DNA from: Wenjunlia vitaminophila DSM 41686
Lineage (GTDB): Bacteria > Actinomycetota > Actinomycetes > Streptomycetales > Streptomycetaceae
Length of the DNA stretch: 58,530 bases
Assembly: GCF_000380165.1 (NCBI RefSeq)
Contig: NZ_KB904650.1
Location: 86,842-145,371, forward strand
Direction: 5' to 3'
Shown here: positions 42,148-51,059 of the stretch, in pieces
Layout: each line of letters starts with the position of its first letter
Numbering within the stretch: the stretch's first letter is position 1
Program-made: the position numbers and the translations under genes
Notes under the pieces: model-generated
Database searches by the model: none
What the model was told of the DNA's origin: nothing
The model's input: only the letters and a program-made list of their open reading frames with translations

Positions 42148-43467
42148 ATGGCTACTGGCCACGGGTCATCGGGCACCACCGGCAGACAGGGCGGCGGCGA
42201 GGCGGGGTACGACATCGGGGCGGTCCGCAAGGACTTCCCCGCCCTGTCCAGGACCGTCCGCGACGGACGGCCACTGGTCTACCTGGACAGCGCCGCCACC
42301 GCCCACAAGCCGTGGGCCGTGCTCGACGCCGAGCGCGACTTCTACGCCTTCCACAACTCGAACGTCCACCGCGGGGTGCACGCCCTGGCCGAGGAGGCCA
42401 CCGAGCTCTACGAGCAGGCCCGCGCCCGGGTCGCCGGATTCGTCGGGGCGGTGGACACCGCGGAGATCGTCTTCACCAAGAACGCCTCCGAGGCGCTGAA
42501 CCTCGTCGCCTACGCCCTCGGCAACGCCAACCAGCTCGGCTGCGGCGACCGTTTCCGGATCGGCCCCGGCGACGAGGTCGTCATCACCGAGATGGAACAC
42601 CACTCCAACCTGATCCCCTGGCAGGTGCTGTGCCAGCGCACCGGGGCCACCCTGAGGTGGTTAACCATCACCCCCGAGGGACGGCTGGACCTCGATGACC
42701 TCGACCGTGTGATCACCGAACGCACCAGGGTGGTCGCCTTCACCCACCAGTCCAACATCTACGGCACGGTCAACCCGGTGGAGCTCCTGACCGCGCGCGC
42801 CCGGCGGGTCGGGGCCCTCACCGTGCTCGACGCCTGCCAGTCGGTCCCGCACATGCCGGTGGACGTCGAACGGCTCGGCGTGGACTTCATGGCCTTCTCC
42901 GGGCACAAGATGTGCGGCCCCACCGGCATCGGCGTGCTGTGGGGCAGGTACGACCTGCTCGCCGCGCTACCGCCGTTCCTCACCGGCGGAGAGATGAACG
43001 AGGTGGTCACCATGGCCTCCTCCACCTACGCCCAGCCGCCCTACCGCTTCGAGGCCGGTACCCCGGTCATCGCCCAGGCCATCGGTCTCGGCGCCGCCGT
43101 CGGCTACCTGGAGACGCTGGGCATGGAGGCCGTCGCCGACCACGGGCGCGACCTGACGGCCTACGCCCTCGAAGCCCTCGCCGAGGTGGACCACCTGCGC
43201 GTCCTCGGCCCCACCAGCCCCCGCGACCGGGGCGGCGCCATCTCCTTCGCGCTCGGCGACGCCGACACCGAGGACATCGGACGGGGACTCGACGCCCTCG
43301 GGATCGCGGTCCGCGTCGGCCACCTGTGCGCCCGCCCCGCGTGCGTGCGGTTCAAACTGCCGGCCACCACGCGGGCGTCCTTCCACCTCTACACCACCAG
43401 GGACGAGATCGACGCGTTCGTCCACGGGCTGCGCGAGGTCTCCCACGCCCTCGGCGTCGGCGCCTAG
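42148..43467 (+). CDS. SufS-like cysteine desulfurase, first gene of a putative biosynthetic cluster
   Basis: This 439-residue PLP enzyme of aminotransferase class V should release sulfur from cysteine as a persulfide. It has the SufS start (DFPALSRTVRDGRPLVYLDSAAT), TEMEHHSNLIPWQ, the PLP lysine K254 in FSGHKMCGPTGIG, and the persulfide-forming C394 in RVGHLCARP. A housekeeping SufS would sit with sufBCD/sufU; none is here, so it is a pathway-specific paralogue. I chose the ATG closest to the family start. The rare TTA codon at 42661-42663 (LRWLTITPEG) points to bldA-dependent expression, common for secondary metabolism. Confidence 0.9.
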   Translation: MATGHGSSGTTGRQGGGEAGYDIGAVRKDFPALSRTVRDGRPLVYLDSAATAHKPWAVLDAERDFYAFHNSNVHRGVHALAEEATELYEQARARVAGFVGAVDTAEIVFTKNASEALNLVAYALGNANQLGCGDRFRIGPGDEVVITEMEHHSNLIPWQVLCQRTGATLRWLTITPEGRLDLDDLDRVITERTRVVAFTHQSNIYGTVNPVELLTARARRVGALTVLDACQSVPHMPVDVERLGVDFMAFSGHKMCGPTGIGVLWGRYDLLAALPPFLTGGEMNEVVTMASSTYAQPPYRFEAGTPVIAQAIGLGAAVGYLETLGMEAVADHGRDLTAYALEALAEVDHLRVLGPTSPRDRGGAISFALGDADTEDIGRGLDALGIAVRVGHLCARPACVRFKLPATTRASFHLYTTRDEIDAFVHGLREVSHALGVGA

Positions 43468-43553
43468 CCCACACGCGGAGTTCCCGGGCGGCCGGAGGCG
43501 CCGCCGTCTCCCCCTCCCCTGCCCCGTCCGCCTGCGAAGGTGAGCGATGAGTG

Positions 43554-44339
43554 ATGAGCGACGAACCCGACGGCACCAGACCCGCTCCCACCAGACCCGG
43601 CGCGGCCGTGGTGCTGCTCCACGGCTTCGGCACCGGGCCCGGGATCTGGCGTCACGTCGAGCCACGACTCCGTGAGCAGGGCTACCGCACGTTCACCCCG
43701 CGCCTGCCCGGACACGGCACTGTGCCACCGGCGTTGGCCGAGGTCCACTGGTCGGACTGGGCCTCGGCCACCGAACGGGCGCTGGCGCGGGCCCGCGACG
43801 AGTGCCCCACGGTCTTCGTGGTCGGCCACTCGCTCGGCGCCACCCTCGCCCTCCACGCCGCGGCCTCGGAGCGTCCCCCCGACGCCGCCGTCCTGATGGC
43901 CCCGTCGATCAGGATCTCCGTCAGGGACCGCCTGACCCTCGCCGGCTACGCCCTGGCCCGCCGGGACACCGTGCCCTGGCGACGGATCGGACTCAACGGG
44001 CCCCCGTCCGGCGCCCGCGGGAACAGCCCCGCGGCGCGGGGCATGCCCGTGTCCGCCCTGTGCACCAACCTCCGGCTCAAGGCCGCCGTCGCCGCCGCGG
44101 CACGCCGCGTGCACTGCCCGGTGGCCATCATCGGCGGCGCCGAGGACCCCCTGGTCCCCGCGGCCGAACTGCGTCGCGTCGAGGCCCGGCTGCGCTCCGC
44201 CGCCACCAGCCTCCACGTCCTGCCCCGCTCCGGCCACGCCGTCCCCCTCGCCGCCGACCGGGAGGAGGCGTGCCGCCTCACCCTCGCCTTCCTGGCCGCC
44301 GTCCCCCGACGTGCGCCCGCCGCACCCACACGCCCCTGA
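43554..44339 (+). CDS. Alpha/beta hydrolase (carboxylesterase/thioesterase-like)
   Basis: This 261-residue hydrolase has the oxyanion segment LLHGFGTGPGIWRHV, nucleophile S93 in VVGHSLGATLALHAA, a probable acid in GGAEDPLVPAAE and catalytic His in RSGHAVPLAADRE. It resembles EstD/YvaK-type carboxylesterases and stand-alone thioesterases. In this cluster it could cleave a thioester or ester of the pathway product. ATG at the chosen position follows GAAGGTGA; a GTG three bases before is equivalent. Confidence 0.88.
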   Translation: MSDEPDGTRPAPTRPGAAVVLLHGFGTGPGIWRHVEPRLREQGYRTFTPRLPGHGTVPPALAEVHWSDWASATERALARARDECPTVFVVGHSLGATLALHAAASERPPDAAVLMAPSIRISVRDRLTLAGYALARRDTVPWRRIGLNGPPSGARGNSPAARGMPVSALCTNLRLKAAVAAAARRVHCPVAIIGGAEDPLVPAAELRRVEARLRSAATSLHVLPRSGHAVPLAADREEACRLTLAFLAAVPRRAPAAPTRP

Positions 44340-44387
44340 TCCCCCGCCGGCGGGTTCCCTCCCGTCCCCACCCCCAGGAGAAGCACC

Positions 44388-45218
44388 GTGACCCAACTGA
44401 CCTACGACTCCCTCACCGACCGCTCCGTCGGGGTCGTCTCCCCGGACGAGCAGCGCATCCTGCGTGAGACCTCCGTCGCCGTGGCCGGGCTCGGCGCCGG
44501 TGGCGGCACCGCCGCCATGCTGCTGGCCCGCAGCGGCGTGGGCGCCATCCGCGGCTCGGACCCCGACGTGTTCGACGCCACCAACGTCAACCGGCAGGTC
44601 TTCGCCTCCGCCGCCACCCTCGGGCAGAGCAAGGCCGACGTCACCCGGACCGCCCTCCAGGAGATCAACCCGGAGATCAAGGCGGACATCCAGGACCTGC
44701 GGCTGACCACGGTCGAGGAGGGCAGACAGTTCCTCGACGGCATGGACCACGCGATCATCGCCGTGGACAACCGGGCGGCCATCCTGCCGTTCGTCCAGGC
44801 CGCAACCGAACTCGACGTCCCGGTGACCGTGATGAGCGCGGTCGGCTTCCGCGGCTTCGTCACCACCCTGCACGGCCCGCAGGCGCTGCCCACGCTGCGG
44901 TGGTTCCTCGGCATCGGTGAGGACGACGGCCCCGAGGAGATCGCCGCGGCCACCGACCGCGAGAAGCGCCGCTTCATGGCGGCCAGCGGCGGCTTCACCG
45001 ACGAGTTCAGCGCCGACTTCCCGGCCGGGCGCACGACGATGAAGGTGCTGGCCCCCGTCGCCTTCCTGGTCTCCTCGTACGCGACGGCGGAGACCATCAA
45101 GTGGCGGATCGGCCGCGGCCACCGCTTCGTCGCCCCCGACGTGCTGTCCTTCGACACCCTCACCGGCCAGCCCTGGGACGTCGTGGGCGTCGTCGGGGCC
45201 CGGAAGGACCAGGGCTGA
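44388..45218 (+). CDS. E1-like (ThiF/MoeB/HesA-type) adenylyltransferase
   Basis: This 276-residue protein has the ThiF Rossmann core: GLGAGGGTAAMLLARSG, the acidic pair in GSDPDVFDATNVNRQ with the Asn-Arg-Gln motif, Lys82 in GQSKADV and Asp in IIAVDNRAAILP. Such enzymes adenylate a C-terminal carboxylate of a carrier protein or peptide before sulfur or amine transfer. I see no CxxC zinc motif and no rhodanese domain, and no ThiS/MoaD-like carrier is encoded nearby. The C-terminal 90 residues are specific to this subgroup. The GTG has a GGAGAAG site. It is coupled (TGATG) to the ligase gene. Confidence 0.88.
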   Translation: MTQLTYDSLTDRSVGVVSPDEQRILRETSVAVAGLGAGGGTAAMLLARSGVGAIRGSDPDVFDATNVNRQVFASAATLGQSKADVTRTALQEINPEIKADIQDLRLTTVEEGRQFLDGMDHAIIAVDNRAAILPFVQAATELDVPVTVMSAVGFRGFVTTLHGPQALPTLRWFLGIGEDDGPEEIAAATDREKRRFMAASGGFTDEFSADFPAGRTTMKVLAPVAFLVSSYATAETIKWRIGRGHRFVAPDVLSFDTLTGQPWDVVGVVGARKDQG

Positions 45219-46483
45219 TGGACTCCGTGGCGATCAACCGACGGGTGCCCGCCGAGGAGTTGGAGGCGCTGGTCGGCCGGTTGGCCAGGGACGTCCCGTT
45301 CTGGTCCGGCCGGCTGGCGCCACCGACCCCGGCCTTCGCGGACCTCCCCCTGCTCACCCGCGCCGACGTGCGGGGGCACTCGCCCTACGACTTCGTCCCG
45401 CAGCAGATGCTGGGCGGCTACCTGCTGTACTGCGAGAGCACGGGAACCACCGGCGAACCGCTCAGCTCCTTCCACCGCATGGAGGACATCGTCGGCATCG
45501 GCAGCGAGGTCCGGCTGCCCACCGCGCTGACCAAGCTCCTCCAGCCGGGCGTGCCGGTCGCCAACGCGCTCCCCTACGAGATGGGGTTCGTCGGCCAGGC
45601 CACCTCCATGCTGCTGCGGGCCGCGCGGGCGGTCGAGATCCCGGTCAGCACCCGGACCACGGTGTGCCCGCCGGAGCGCGCCGTGGCCATCATCCGCAAG
45701 CTCCGCCCCAGGGGCCTGCTCTGCCTGCCCGTCGACGCGGAGTGCTACGCGCAGATCCTGGCCGACGAGGGGGTCGATCCCGCCAGCCTGGGCATCGAGG
45801 TGATCATGGTCAGCTCCGAACCGTCGTCACCGGCCCGCAGGGCCCACCTGGAACGGCTCTACGGGGCGCAGGTCGTCAACTTCTTCGGCGCCAGCGAGCT
45901 GGGGGCGGTGGCCATCCCCTGTGACCACGGCCGGGCGCACTTCCGTGAGGGCTCGCTCTACGGGGAACTGCTCGTGCCCGACGGGTCAGCGGCGGCGGGT
46001 GGCGCCCGGGAGCCGGTCACCGGCGAGTTGGTGATCACCACACTGGCGCCGCGCGCCATGCCGGTGCTGCGGTACGCCATCCGGGACGTCGTCACCGTCG
46101 CGTGGGACCCCTGCCCCTGCGGGCAGTCCAGTCCCACCCTGGACTACCGCTGCCGCGCCGGCGGCCAGATCCGCGTCGGCGACCGCACCTGGACCCCCAT
46201 CGACCTCGAGGACCTCGTCTACCAGGTCGAGGCGGGACCCTGGTACCGGATCGAGGTCCACCCGGGACCACGCGTGCTGATCCAGGTGGAGACCCGCGCC
46301 GGGGCGGCCGACGACGTGGGCCGGACCCTGGCCGGCACGGCGGCCGAACGACTGGGCGTCCCCGTGGACGTCGAGACGTTCCGCCCCGGGGAGCTCTACG
46401 ACTACCGGGGCATCCGCGGACGCAAACCGATGTCGCGGATCGTCGAGCACGACGGCGGGGGCGACATCACATGGGCGAGCTGA
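45218..46483 (+). CDS. PaaK-like AMP-dependent acid ligase
   Basis: This 421-residue adenylate-forming enzyme resembles phenylacetate-CoA ligase. It has the P-loop ESTGTTGEPLSS, the SSEPSSPARRAHLERLYGAQVVNFFGASELG region, GELVITTLAPRAMPVLRYAIRDVV and a Cys pair in WDPCPCGQSSP typical of the PaaK C-domain. It would activate a small carboxylic acid as acyl-adenylate for transfer to CoA, a thiol or sulfide. Overlap with the E1-like gene suggests that they act on linked steps. Confidence 0.88.
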   Translation: MDSVAINRRVPAEELEALVGRLARDVPFWSGRLAPPTPAFADLPLLTRADVRGHSPYDFVPQQMLGGYLLYCESTGTTGEPLSSFHRMEDIVGIGSEVRLPTALTKLLQPGVPVANALPYEMGFVGQATSMLLRAARAVEIPVSTRTTVCPPERAVAIIRKLRPRGLLCLPVDAECYAQILADEGVDPASLGIEVIMVSSEPSSPARRAHLERLYGAQVVNFFGASELGAVAIPCDHGRAHFREGSLYGELLVPDGSAAAGGAREPVTGELVITTLAPRAMPVLRYAIRDVVTVAWDPCPCGQSSPTLDYRCRAGGQIRVGDRTWTPIDLEDLVYQVEAGPWYRIEVHPGPRVLIQVETRAGAADDVGRTLAGTAAERLGVPVDVETFRPGELYDYRGIRGRKPMSRIVEHDGGGDITWAS

Positions 46484-46559
46484 AGGGCGCGGCGACGGAC
46501 ACCCCGGCCGACCGCGGACCCACCGGCCGGCCGGGGCACGGCAGCGAAGGAGCGAGCGC

Positions 46560-47711
46560 ATGAGGGCCGAGGCCTGGGTGCTGTACCGGGCGGGCACGGA
46601 CGGCCGGTCGCCCGAGTCACCGGGGGAACTGCGCCTGGAGGAGGTGGAGCTGCCCGAACTGGGTCCGCTCGACGTCCTCACCGAGCCGCTCTACGGGTGC
46701 TGGGAAGCGAACATGACCCACGCCCTGGAGCGCAAACCCATCGACATCGTCGCCGCCCGCGGGGAGCAGCGCGTGGTGCTCGGCAACTGCGGCCTGCTGC
46801 GGGTGCTGCGCACCGGGCGGGACGTGACCGGGCTGCGGGAGGGCGACGTCTGTTTCCTGGTCTGCGGCAACGTGCTGGACCGCTGGGGTTACGTCAAGCT
46901 CGTCCACGGCTACGACGGCCCCGGCTCCATGGGGGTGCTCGCCAAGCGCACCGTGGTGCCGGCCCGGCTGCTGCTCCCGGTGCCGCGGGGCAGCCGCCAC
47001 TCGCTGGTCCAGTGGGCCACCTACGCCCGGTACTGGACGGCCTGGTCGAACTGGCGCCTGGCGTACGGGACGTGGCGGCTACAGGTGCCCGGGGACGAGA
47101 CGCCGTACGTGGTGGCGTGGGGCGGGGGCGTGGGTCTGGCGCAGGCCGAACTGGCCCAGATCAAGGACGGGGCCCGCGCCGCCGTGATCGCCTCGTCCCC
47201 GAGCCGGCTCGCCCTCATCGCGTCCAAGGGGGTCCACCCCATCGACCGCTCCACCTTCCCCGGCCTCGCCTACGACGCGGCGCGTTTCGCCGAGGACCCC
47301 GGGTACCGGCGGGCGTACCGCGCCAGTGAACGGCGGTTCCTGGCCGAGGTGCGCGCGTTCACCGGGGGCCACGGCGCGTCCATCGTCGTCGACAACATCG
47401 GCGGCCCCGTGTACCGGGCCTCGCTGCGGGCCCTGGACCGGGAGGGCGTCATCGCGACCTGCGGCTGGAAGCACGGCATGGCGACGGAGTACCTGCGGGC
47501 CGTCGAGTGCATCGAGCGCCACCAGCACATCCACACCCACGCCGCGGCGCGTTGGGAGGTGGACGACGCCGTGGCCTTCCAGGAGGAGCACGGTTGGCTG
47601 CCCGAGGTGTCCTCGGTGACGCCCTGGGAGGACGTCGCCCGGCTGTCGCAGGCGTACGCCGACGGCAAGGTGGACGACTACTTCCCGGTGTTCGAGGTCA
47701 ACCCGGTCTGA
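46560..47711 (+). CDS. Medium-chain (MDR) zinc-binding-type dehydrogenase/reductase
   Basis: This 383-residue oxidoreductase has the MDR plan: an N-terminal GroES-like domain (about 1-150) and a Rossmann domain with AWGGGVGLAQAELAQ (nucleotide-binding Gly motif) and later GASIVVDNIGGPVYRASLRALDREGVIATCGWKHG. The usual catalytic zinc ligands of alcohol dehydrogenases are not conserved (GCWEANMTHALE in place of the Cys-x-x-Asp/His pattern), so it is closer to enoyl/crotonyl-type or quinone reductases. The long insert around RYWTAWSNWRLAYGTWRL is unusual. It is the last gene of the cluster. Confidence 0.85.
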   Translation: MRAEAWVLYRAGTDGRSPESPGELRLEEVELPELGPLDVLTEPLYGCWEANMTHALERKPIDIVAARGEQRVVLGNCGLLRVLRTGRDVTGLREGDVCFLVCGNVLDRWGYVKLVHGYDGPGSMGVLAKRTVVPARLLLPVPRGSRHSLVQWATYARYWTAWSNWRLAYGTWRLQVPGDETPYVVAWGGGVGLAQAELAQIKDGARAAVIASSPSRLALIASKGVHPIDRSTFPGLAYDAARFAEDPGYRRAYRASERRFLAEVRAFTGGHGASIVVDNIGGPVYRASLRALDREGVIATCGWKHGMATEYLRAVECIERHQHIHTHAAARWEVDDAVAFQEEHGWLPEVSSVTPWEDVARLSQAYADGKVDDYFPVFEVNPV

Positions 47712-47719
47712 GACCGCCG

Positions 47720-47753
47720 ACCCGCTGGCCCGTGCGCGTGCGGGCCAGCGGGT
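47720..47753 (+). terminator. Terminator of the SufS-MDR cluster
   Basis: A perfect 13-base stem (47720-47732 with 47741-47753) with an eight-base loop starts nine bases after the MDR stop codon and marks the right border of the cluster. The following 160 bases carry the promoter region of the next gene. Confidence 0.8.
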
Positions 47754-47913
47754 TCGGGTCGCTGCCGACCGGGTTCGCGAACAAGGCGCGACGGCCCCCG
47801 GCCGATTGTCCCGTCGAACGCGTCCCAGTTCGATAACGGCACGGCGGCGCACCGCCGCGGGTCCCTAGGCTGGCGGCTCCGCCGGGGCCGACCAGGGCTC
47901 CCGGCCCGATCCC

Positions 47914-48378
47914 GTGAGGTTCGCCTTGAGACCCACCCGCCCCTTAGCCGCCGCCGTCGCCATGGCCGCAGCCGCAGGCGTCGCCCTGCTTCCCTCGCAG
48001 GCCCAGGCCGCCGGTTCCGTCCACCTGTACAAGGTGTACTACGACAGCCCCGGCACCGACCGCGGCGGCAACACCTCGATCAACGGCGAGTACGTGCAGA
48101 TCCGCAACACCACCACCCGCGGCGTCAGCCTCAGGGGCTGGACCGTCAGGGACAACACCGGCTACACGTACACCTTCGGCACCTACACCCTCGGCGCCGG
48201 CAAGACGGTGACCGTCCGCACCGGCAGGGGCACCAACACCGCCACCACCCGGTACTGGGGGCGAAGCTGGTACGTCTGGAACAACACCAGCGACAAGGCC
48301 ACGCTGAAGCGGTCCACCGGCACCGTCGTGGACACCTGCGCCTACAACAGCTCGCGGTACGACTACAGGATGTGCTGA
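47914..48378 (+). CDS. Secreted lamin-tail-domain protein
   Basis: This 154-residue protein has a signal peptide (cleavage near SQAQAAGS, about residue 33) and a single lamin-tail (LTD) immunoglobulin-like domain: HLYKVYYDSPGTDRGGNTSINGEYVQIRNTT, then LRGWTVRDNTGYTYTFGTYTLGAGKTVTVRTG and a C-terminal Cys pair (DTCAYNSSRYDYRMC). Streptomyces secretes several of these; they are thought to bind surfaces or nucleic acid, but the role is unsettled. GTG is the chosen start; a TTG four codons later is possible. Confidence 0.88.
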   Translation: MRFALRPTRPLAAAVAMAAAAGVALLPSQAQAAGSVHLYKVYYDSPGTDRGGNTSINGEYVQIRNTTTRGVSLRGWTVRDNTGYTYTFGTYTLGAGKTVTVRTGRGTNTATTRYWGRSWYVWNNTSDKATLKRSTGTVVDTCAYNSSRYDYRMC

Positions 48379-48409
48379 CCGTCGCTGCCGAGCGGTGCCT
48401 CGCCCGGAC

Positions 48410-48446
48410 CCGGTGCGGGGCACGTCGGTCCGACGGCCCGCACCGG
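48410..48446. terminator. Compound hairpin between LTD and aldo/keto reductase genes
   Basis: A 10-base outer stem (48410-48419 with 48437-48446) encloses a six-base inner stem (48423-48428 with 48430-48435). It lies between two converging genes and probably terminates both. Confidence 0.65.
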
Positions 48447-48460
48447 CACGGCCCCCGGGT

Positions 48461-49426
48461 TCAGGAGTAGAAGTCCCGCTGCCACCGGTGCCGGGCCAGC
48501 ACGGCGAGCTGGTCGGCGGTGAGCCCACGCCCGTCGCTGACCGCCGCGTTGCGCTCGACGTTGCGCACGGTCCGCATCCCGGGGATGACCGTGGAGACCG
48601 CCGGGGAACTCAGCACGAACCGCAGCGCCGTCTCGGCCATCTCCTCGGTGGAGATCCCGAGGTCTGCGACGATCGCCGCCACCCGCCGCTCGACCTGCGC
48701 GGGGCGGTCCCCCCGGAAGTACTGGTTGCGCCAGTCGCCCTCGGGGAAGGTGGTGTCCGCGGTGATCCGGCCGGTGAGGCCGCCCTCGTCCAGCGCCACC
48801 CGCACGATCACCCCCACACCGTGCTCGGCGCAGGCCGGCAGCAGTTCGTCGGCGGGCGCCTGGTCGAAGACGTTGTAGATCACCTGCACGCTGTCCACGG
48901 CGCCGCTGCGCACCAGCGCCAGCGCGTTCTGGGGCTGGTGGTCGTTGACGGAGACGCCGAACAGGCGGATCTTCCCCTCGCGCTTGAGGTCGGCGATCGT
49001 CTCCAGCCAGTCGCCGCGGCCGACCCAGTCGTCGCTCCAGGTGTGGAACTGGAGCACGTCGAAGTGGTCCAGGCCGCTGGCGCGCAGACTGGTCTCCAGG
49101 CTCTCGCGGATGTGCGCGCCCGGGAACGTCTCGGCCGGGTCCAGGCCGTACGGCGCCGGCCAGACGCGGTTCTTCGGCGGCACCTTGGTCGCCACGTACA
49201 CCTCGTCACCGGACCGTTCGCGGACGACCCGGCCGACGATGCGTTCGCTCTCGCCGTAGCCGCGGGCGGTGTCGATGACGTTGACGCCGAGGTCGATGGC
49301 GCGGTGCAGGGCGCGCACCGACTCGTCCTCCGTGGCACCCACCCACCGGGACTCGCCGATCCCCCACGCCCCGTACCCGATCTCGGAGACGGACAGTCCA
49401 CTGTGTCCCAGTTCTCGGTACCGCAC
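48461..49426 (-). CDS. Aldo/keto reductase
   Basis: This 321-residue NADPH-dependent oxidoreductase shows the AKR barrel with the catalytic tetrad D52, Y57 ([11 protein letters not shown]), K81 (VATKVPP) and H128 (VLQFHTWSD). C-terminal coenzyme residues lie around [17 protein letters not shown]. It resembles the YccK/YajO-type AKR group acting on small aldehydes and sugars. The GTG start is supported by GGAGG seven bases upstream. Single gene between terminator hairpins and a GNAT gene on the same strand. Confidence 0.93.
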   Translation of the reverse strand: MRYRELGHSGLSVSEIGYGAWGIGESRWVGATEDESVRALHRAIDLGVNVIDTARGYGESERIVGRVVRERSGDEVYVATKVPPKNRVWPAPYGLDPAETFPGAHIRESLETSLRASGLDHFDVLQFHTWSDDWVGRGDWLETIADLKREGKIRLFGVSVNDHQPQNALALVRSGAVDSVQVIYNVFDQAPADELLPACAEHGVGVIVRVALDEGGLTGRITADTTFPEGDWRNQYFRGDRPAQVERRVAAIVADLGISTEEMAETALRFVLSSPAVSTVIPGMRTVRNVERNAAVSDGRGLTADQLAVLARHRWQRDFYS

Positions 49427-49550
49427 CCGTCGTCCTCCATGTCGTACGCCCGGTCCTGGCCGAGCCGGGGCCCGGGCAGGGATCACGCCGACGATAGGCG
49501 ACGGGCGCGGCGCCGTCAGGTGGGTTTTCGCGGGCCCGGCGCCACCCGGG

Positions 49551-50102
49551 TCAGGCGTCGGCGTCCCGCAGGCCCACGGCGTCGTGCCGCCAGAACGGCT
49601 CGGAGTACACCAGCGTCCCCGTCATCCACGCCTCGTACGCCGGAAGCCGGAACACCTGGAAGGCGGCGTCGGGGATGCGCAGGGACGGCCTGCGGAAGCC
49701 CAGTTCCCCGCCGGGCTGGAAACCGAGGCGCGCGTAGTAGCCCGGGTCGCCCTCGAGGAAGACGAGCGGAACGCCACGCTCGGCGGTCAGCGACAGCCCC
49801 TTCCGGACCAGGGCCGACCCCACCCCCCGTCGCTGGTGACCCGGCAACACGGCGAGCGGGCTGAGCACCTGCACGGGGACCAGGCGCCGTGGGGCGTCGA
49901 GCAGGCAACGGCTGAACATGACGTGCCCCACCACCCGTCCGTCCTCCTCGGCGACCAGGGACAGCCCGTGGTCGGGGGCGACCAGGGTGTCGCGCAGGGT
50001 CCCCGTCAACTCGGCCACCAGGGTTCCGTGGTCGCCGAAGGCCCGGCGGTGGAGTTCCCCCACGGCTTCCTCGTCACCGGGCAGCTCTGCTCGAATGTCC
50101 AT
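49551..50102 (-). CDS. GNAT N-acetyltransferase (YhbS-like)
   Basis: This 183-residue protein matches the YhbS-type GNAT group: [20 protein letters not shown] at the start, the acetyl-CoA loop [17 protein letters not shown], and [17 protein letters not shown] with the usual Glu-Gly-Asp-Pro. The ATG lacks a ribosome-binding site. A TATTAG hexamer 12 bases upstream and the adjacent dyad suggest a very short leader and regulator-dependent promoter. Confidence 0.9.
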   Translation of the reverse strand: MDIRAELPGDEEAVGELHRRAFGDHGTLVAELTGTLRDTLVAPDHGLSLVAEEDGRVVGHVMFSRCLLDAPRRLVPVQVLSPLAVLPGHQRRGVGSALVRKGLSLTAERGVPLVFLEGDPGYYARLGFQPGGELGFRRPSLRIPDAAFQVFRLPAYEAWMTGTLVYSEPFWRHDAVGLRDADA

Positions 50103-50116
50103 GGTGCCGAAGACTA

Positions 50117-50154
50117 ATAGCTGGATTGTCCAGCCGGGCTCCATAGTGGACCCA
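50117..50154. promoter_or_regulatory. Inverted repeat and related half-site upstream of YhbS-like gene
   Basis: GCTGGA-TTG-TCCAGC (50120-50134) is a perfect dyad, followed by TAGTGGACCCA (50144-50154), which shares the TGGA/TGGAC core. The layout is reminiscent of MocR/PdxR-type operators, whose regulator gene often sits divergently next to such a GNAT, but no regulator is present. The remainder of 50103-50412 shows no gene. Confidence 0.35.
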
Positions 50155-50412
50155 GTTGCCGTTTTCGGCCCCTTTGTGACTTTACTTTCCGCAGCGCCCC
50201 ATTCCCCCTTTTTTCATCCGGTGGCCGGTGAACAAATCCTCATCCACCCAGGACTCTTGCGGGACTGGACGGACGAGGAGGGCTGCTGGTCCCCGAGGCG
50301 AGGTGCCGTCTGACGTCTCATCCGCACTGCCCTCATCGGGGCGCCGGGAGAAAGCGCGGCGGCCCGCCCGAAGAACCTGGCAGGGCGCCGCGCGAGTGAA
50401 CCGGTCACCGGG

Positions 50413-50985
50413 TCATTCCCAGGGATCGATCCCCTCGCCGAAGAGCCGCTCTTCTTCCTCCCTGCTCAGGAACTTGGCGCGCTGGTTCCGCCAGAGGGCG
50501 AGGTCACCAAGCGGGTTGCTGTCCAGCTCTCCTTGCAGCGTCCTGCGCAGGAATTCGACCATGCCGCACTCGTAGCGACGCCACTCGTGGGAGCCGCGAT
50601 TCCGCACCAGCACGGGCCATTCCTCCGGGACCGCACCCGACGCATCCCAGCAGAGGATGTCCGCGCTCGCGCTGACTCCCCAAGTGATGAGGGCCGGAGG
50701 GGAGTCCACCGATAAGTCCTTCGCGGGCTCCCGGTCCCAGGTGTTACGCGCATTCTCCGTCTCCGGAGACATTCCGTCGCCGATCCGCTGCGCCTCCCAC
50801 GGTTCTGGCTCGAGGATCACCAGGTAGCCCTCGATCGCGCCGGCACCGTAGCTTCCTATAAAGGCGCGGTAGTCGCTGGGGAAGGGAACTCCCCAAGACG
50901 CTTCGTGCTCCTCCCAGGAGACCGACGGACCACCGCCCTGCGACGACGGCGGCATCATCGCAGCGAGTTCGTCCAGAATTGACAT
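50413..50985 (-). CDS. SMI1/KNR4 (SUKH)-family protein
   Basis: This 190-residue protein has the SUKH-superfamily beginning: an acidic helix, WEEHEASWGVPFPSDYRAFIGSYGAGAIEGYLVILEPEP, and a central W-rich part (PALITWGVSASADILCWDASG, WPVLVRN). SUKH proteins are often immunity proteins of contact-dependent or polymorphic toxin systems, but many Streptomyces members have no cognate toxin nearby, as here. The internal ATG with GAGG nine bases upstream was preferred over an ATG three codons earlier that has no spacing. Codon bias is weaker than in the neighbours. Confidence 0.85.
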   Translation of the reverse strand: MSILDELAAMMPPSSQGGGPSVSWEEHEASWGVPFPSDYRAFIGSYGAGAIEGYLVILEPEPWEAQRIGDGMSPETENARNTWDREPAKDLSVDSPPALITWGVSASADILCWDASGAVPEEWPVLVRNRGSHEWRRYECGMVEFLRRTLQGELDSNPLGDLALWRNQRAKFLSREEEERLFGEGIDPWE

Positions 50986-51059
50986 TGAGCGCATCCTCTT
51001 GGGTTTTCAGGGACAGCAGGTCAACAGGAATCTACGTCGAGCCGGATGGGGGCGTCAAT

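Noticed and set aside
42148-43467. Housekeeping SUF iron-sulfur assembly gene
   Set aside because: No sufB, sufC, sufD or sufU gene is adjacent, the neighbours are biosynthetic in type and the gene has a TTA codon, which is unlikely for an essential gene.
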